Origin: Pseudomonadota bacterium | Lineage (GTDB): Bacteria; Pseudomonadota; Alphaproteobacteria; Rhizobiales; Hyphomicrobiaceae | Assembly: GCA_023416575.1 (NCBI GenBank) | Contig: JAEZHL010000127.1 | Coordinates: 1-7,582 of the forward strand | Length of the DNA: 7,582 bases | Reading direction: 5' to 3' | Shown: piece after piece, positions 6,462 through 7,582 of the stretch | Layout: the number at the start of each line of letters is the position of its first letter | How positions within the stretch are numbered: position 1 is the stretch's first letter | Notes under the pieces: model-generated | What the model saw: only the letters and a program-made list of their open reading frames with translations | The model's database searches: none | What the model was told of the DNA's origin: nothing | Program-made: the position numbers and the translations under genes

Positions 6462-7582
6462 TCAGTGCCGGCCCGCCCTGCGGTTGCCGTCACCGTCGGA
6501 GAACCGCTTCCGTTCCGCCGCATAGCCGCTCGAACGCTGGCGACGACCGTCAACCTGCCCACCGCGCCCACTACTCTCGGCGGATGCACCACGGCTCGGT
6601 GCCGCAAAGAAGCCCACGGCGCTGAGCGCTGCACCGCCGCTGTCGTTGGCCCCCTGCCCTCCGCGCCGCGCGCCATCTTGTGCGCGCTGACGGGGACGCT
6701 CTTGCTGACCATCGCCCTGGTGCCGCGCCCGCGGGGCGTTGGCGGTGCGCGGGCCGCGGTTTGCTTGGTCACTGGCTGAATGGCGCCCGTTTCGCGCAGG
6801 CTTAGCCGTGACGGCATCCGCCTCCAGCCCGGCATCGTGGCGGCGATCCTCGCTCGGGATCGACTGCCGCGTCAGCCGTTCGATATCGCGCAATAAGCCG
6901 CGCTCAGCCGTATCGCACAGCGAAATGGCGACACCCTCCGCACCGGCGCGGGCCGTGCGTCCGATCCGGTGAACGTAAGCCTCCGGGACCTCGGGAAGCT
7001 CGAAGTTGACGACATGGGTCACTTGCTCGACGTCGATGCCGCGGGCCGCGATATCGGTTGCGACCAGCACACGGATTTTTGCAGAGCGAAGCCCCGCAAG
7101 TGCTTCCTCGCGCTGGCGCTGGCTCTTGTTACCGTGGATCGCCGCGACCCGGATGCCGCGGGAATCGAGGTACTGGGCGACCCGGTCGGCACCGCGCTTG
7201 GTGCGCGTGAAGACCAGGGCACGCGACATCTGCGGGTCGGCGAACAACTCTGACAGCAGCGCGCGCTTCTTGTGCGCTTCGATGTGGATCACACGCTGGG
7301 CGATACGATCAACCGTCGAGGCGACGGGAGTCACGGCCACCTTAACGGGCTGGCGCAGCAATTCCTCGGCAAGCTGGGCGATCTCGCGCGGCATCGTCGC
7401 CGAGAAGAACAGATTTTGCCGCCGCGACGACAGCTGGGCAACGATGCGGCGGATCGGCTTGACGAAGCCGAGGTCGAGCATCTGGTCGGCCTCGTCGAGC
7501 ACCAGCACCTCGGTGCCGTTGAGGACCGCGTGCCGCTCGGCGATGTGGTCAAGCAGCCGGCCGGGCGTGGCGACCAGAACAT
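6462..7582 (-). CDS. rhlE: RhlE-type DEAD-box RNA helicase, 5' end outside window
   Basis: ATP-dependent RNA helicase that unwinds short duplexes in ribosome assembly and RNA decay. The frame enters from the right edge and stops at TGA 6464-6462, giving about 372 residues. The first visible residues are VLVATPGRLLDHI (motif Ib). Then come DEADQ (motif II, 7496-7482), SAT (motif III, 7403-7395), VFTRTK and AAIHGNKSQ (motif IV region), TDIAARGID (motif V, 7058-7032) and HRIGRTARAG (motif VI, from 6971). HGNKSQ, the LLRDIERLTRQSIP end of the core and overall similarity to E. coli RhlE as I remember it support that subfamily over RhlB, DeaD or SrmB. Motifs Q, I and Ia lie outside. A tail of about 130 residues (6857-6465), rich in Arg, Gly, Gln, Ser and Ala with RGG-like stretches, follows the core and is likely disordered and RNA-binding. 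The gene is convergent with mrcA, sharing the hairpin at 6418-6442. Confidence 0.93.
   Translation of the reverse strand, partial: VLVATPGRLLDHIAERHAVLNGTEVLVLDEADQMLDLGFVKPIRRIVAQLSSRRQNLFFSATMPREIAQLAEELLRQPVKVAVTPVASTVDRIAQRVIHIEAHKKRALLSELFADPQMSRALVFTRTKRGADRVAQYLDSRGIRVAAIHGNKSQRQREEALAGLRSAKIRVLVATDIAARGIDVEQVTHVVNFELPEVPEAYVHRIGRTARAGAEGVAISLCDTAERGLLRDIERLTRQSIPSEDRRHDAGLEADAVTAKPARNGRHSASDQANRGPRTANAPRARHQGDGQQERPRQRAQDGARRGGQGANDSGGAALSAVGFFAAPSRGASAESSGRGGQVDGRRQRSSGYAAERKRFSDGDGNRRAGRH

Overview
This high-GC window comes from a bacterial chromosome and looks alphaproteobacterial, most likely Hyphomicrobiales (Rhizobiales). The evidence is an RNase E with a long acidic insertion inside its S1 domain, a trait of alphaproteobacterial RNase E, and the gene order rne / AMIN-amidase / class A PBP1A, which I recall as a conserved block in that order. 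I cannot name a genus. Everything is ordinary chromosomal core content; I see no mobile element, CRISPR array, tRNA or rRNA.

Layout. Positions 1-1589 (minus strand) hold the N-terminal ~529 codons of RNase E (rne), which runs off the left edge. Positions 1590-2387 are a roughly 0.8 kb divergent spacer with no convincing gene; it must carry the rne leader and promoter and the amidase promoter, and it holds several small inverted repeats. Positions 2388-3701 (plus) encode a secreted N-acetylmuramoyl-L-alanine amidase (AMIN plus Amidase_3). A 176-base spacer with a perfect 14-bp palindrome follows. Positions 3878-6409 (plus) encode a complete PBP1A-type bifunctional peptidoglycan synthase (mrcA). 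A strong hairpin at 6418-6442 separates it from a convergent RhlE-type DEAD-box RNA helicase on the minus strand (6462-7582), whose N-terminus lies beyond the right edge.

How the genes work together. The two central genes act on the cell wall: PBP1A polymerises and crosslinks peptidoglycan, and the amidase cleaves stem peptides from it, typically at cell separation. The flanking genes act in RNA metabolism: RNase E is the scaffold nuclease of the degradosome, and RhlE-type helicases are frequent degradosome partners. Whether this helicase works with this RNase E is inference.

No clearly novel system is visible. The points most worth a second look are the RNase E insertion, the long rne leader, the palindrome upstream of mrcA, and the helicase where I would have expected prfB after mrcA.
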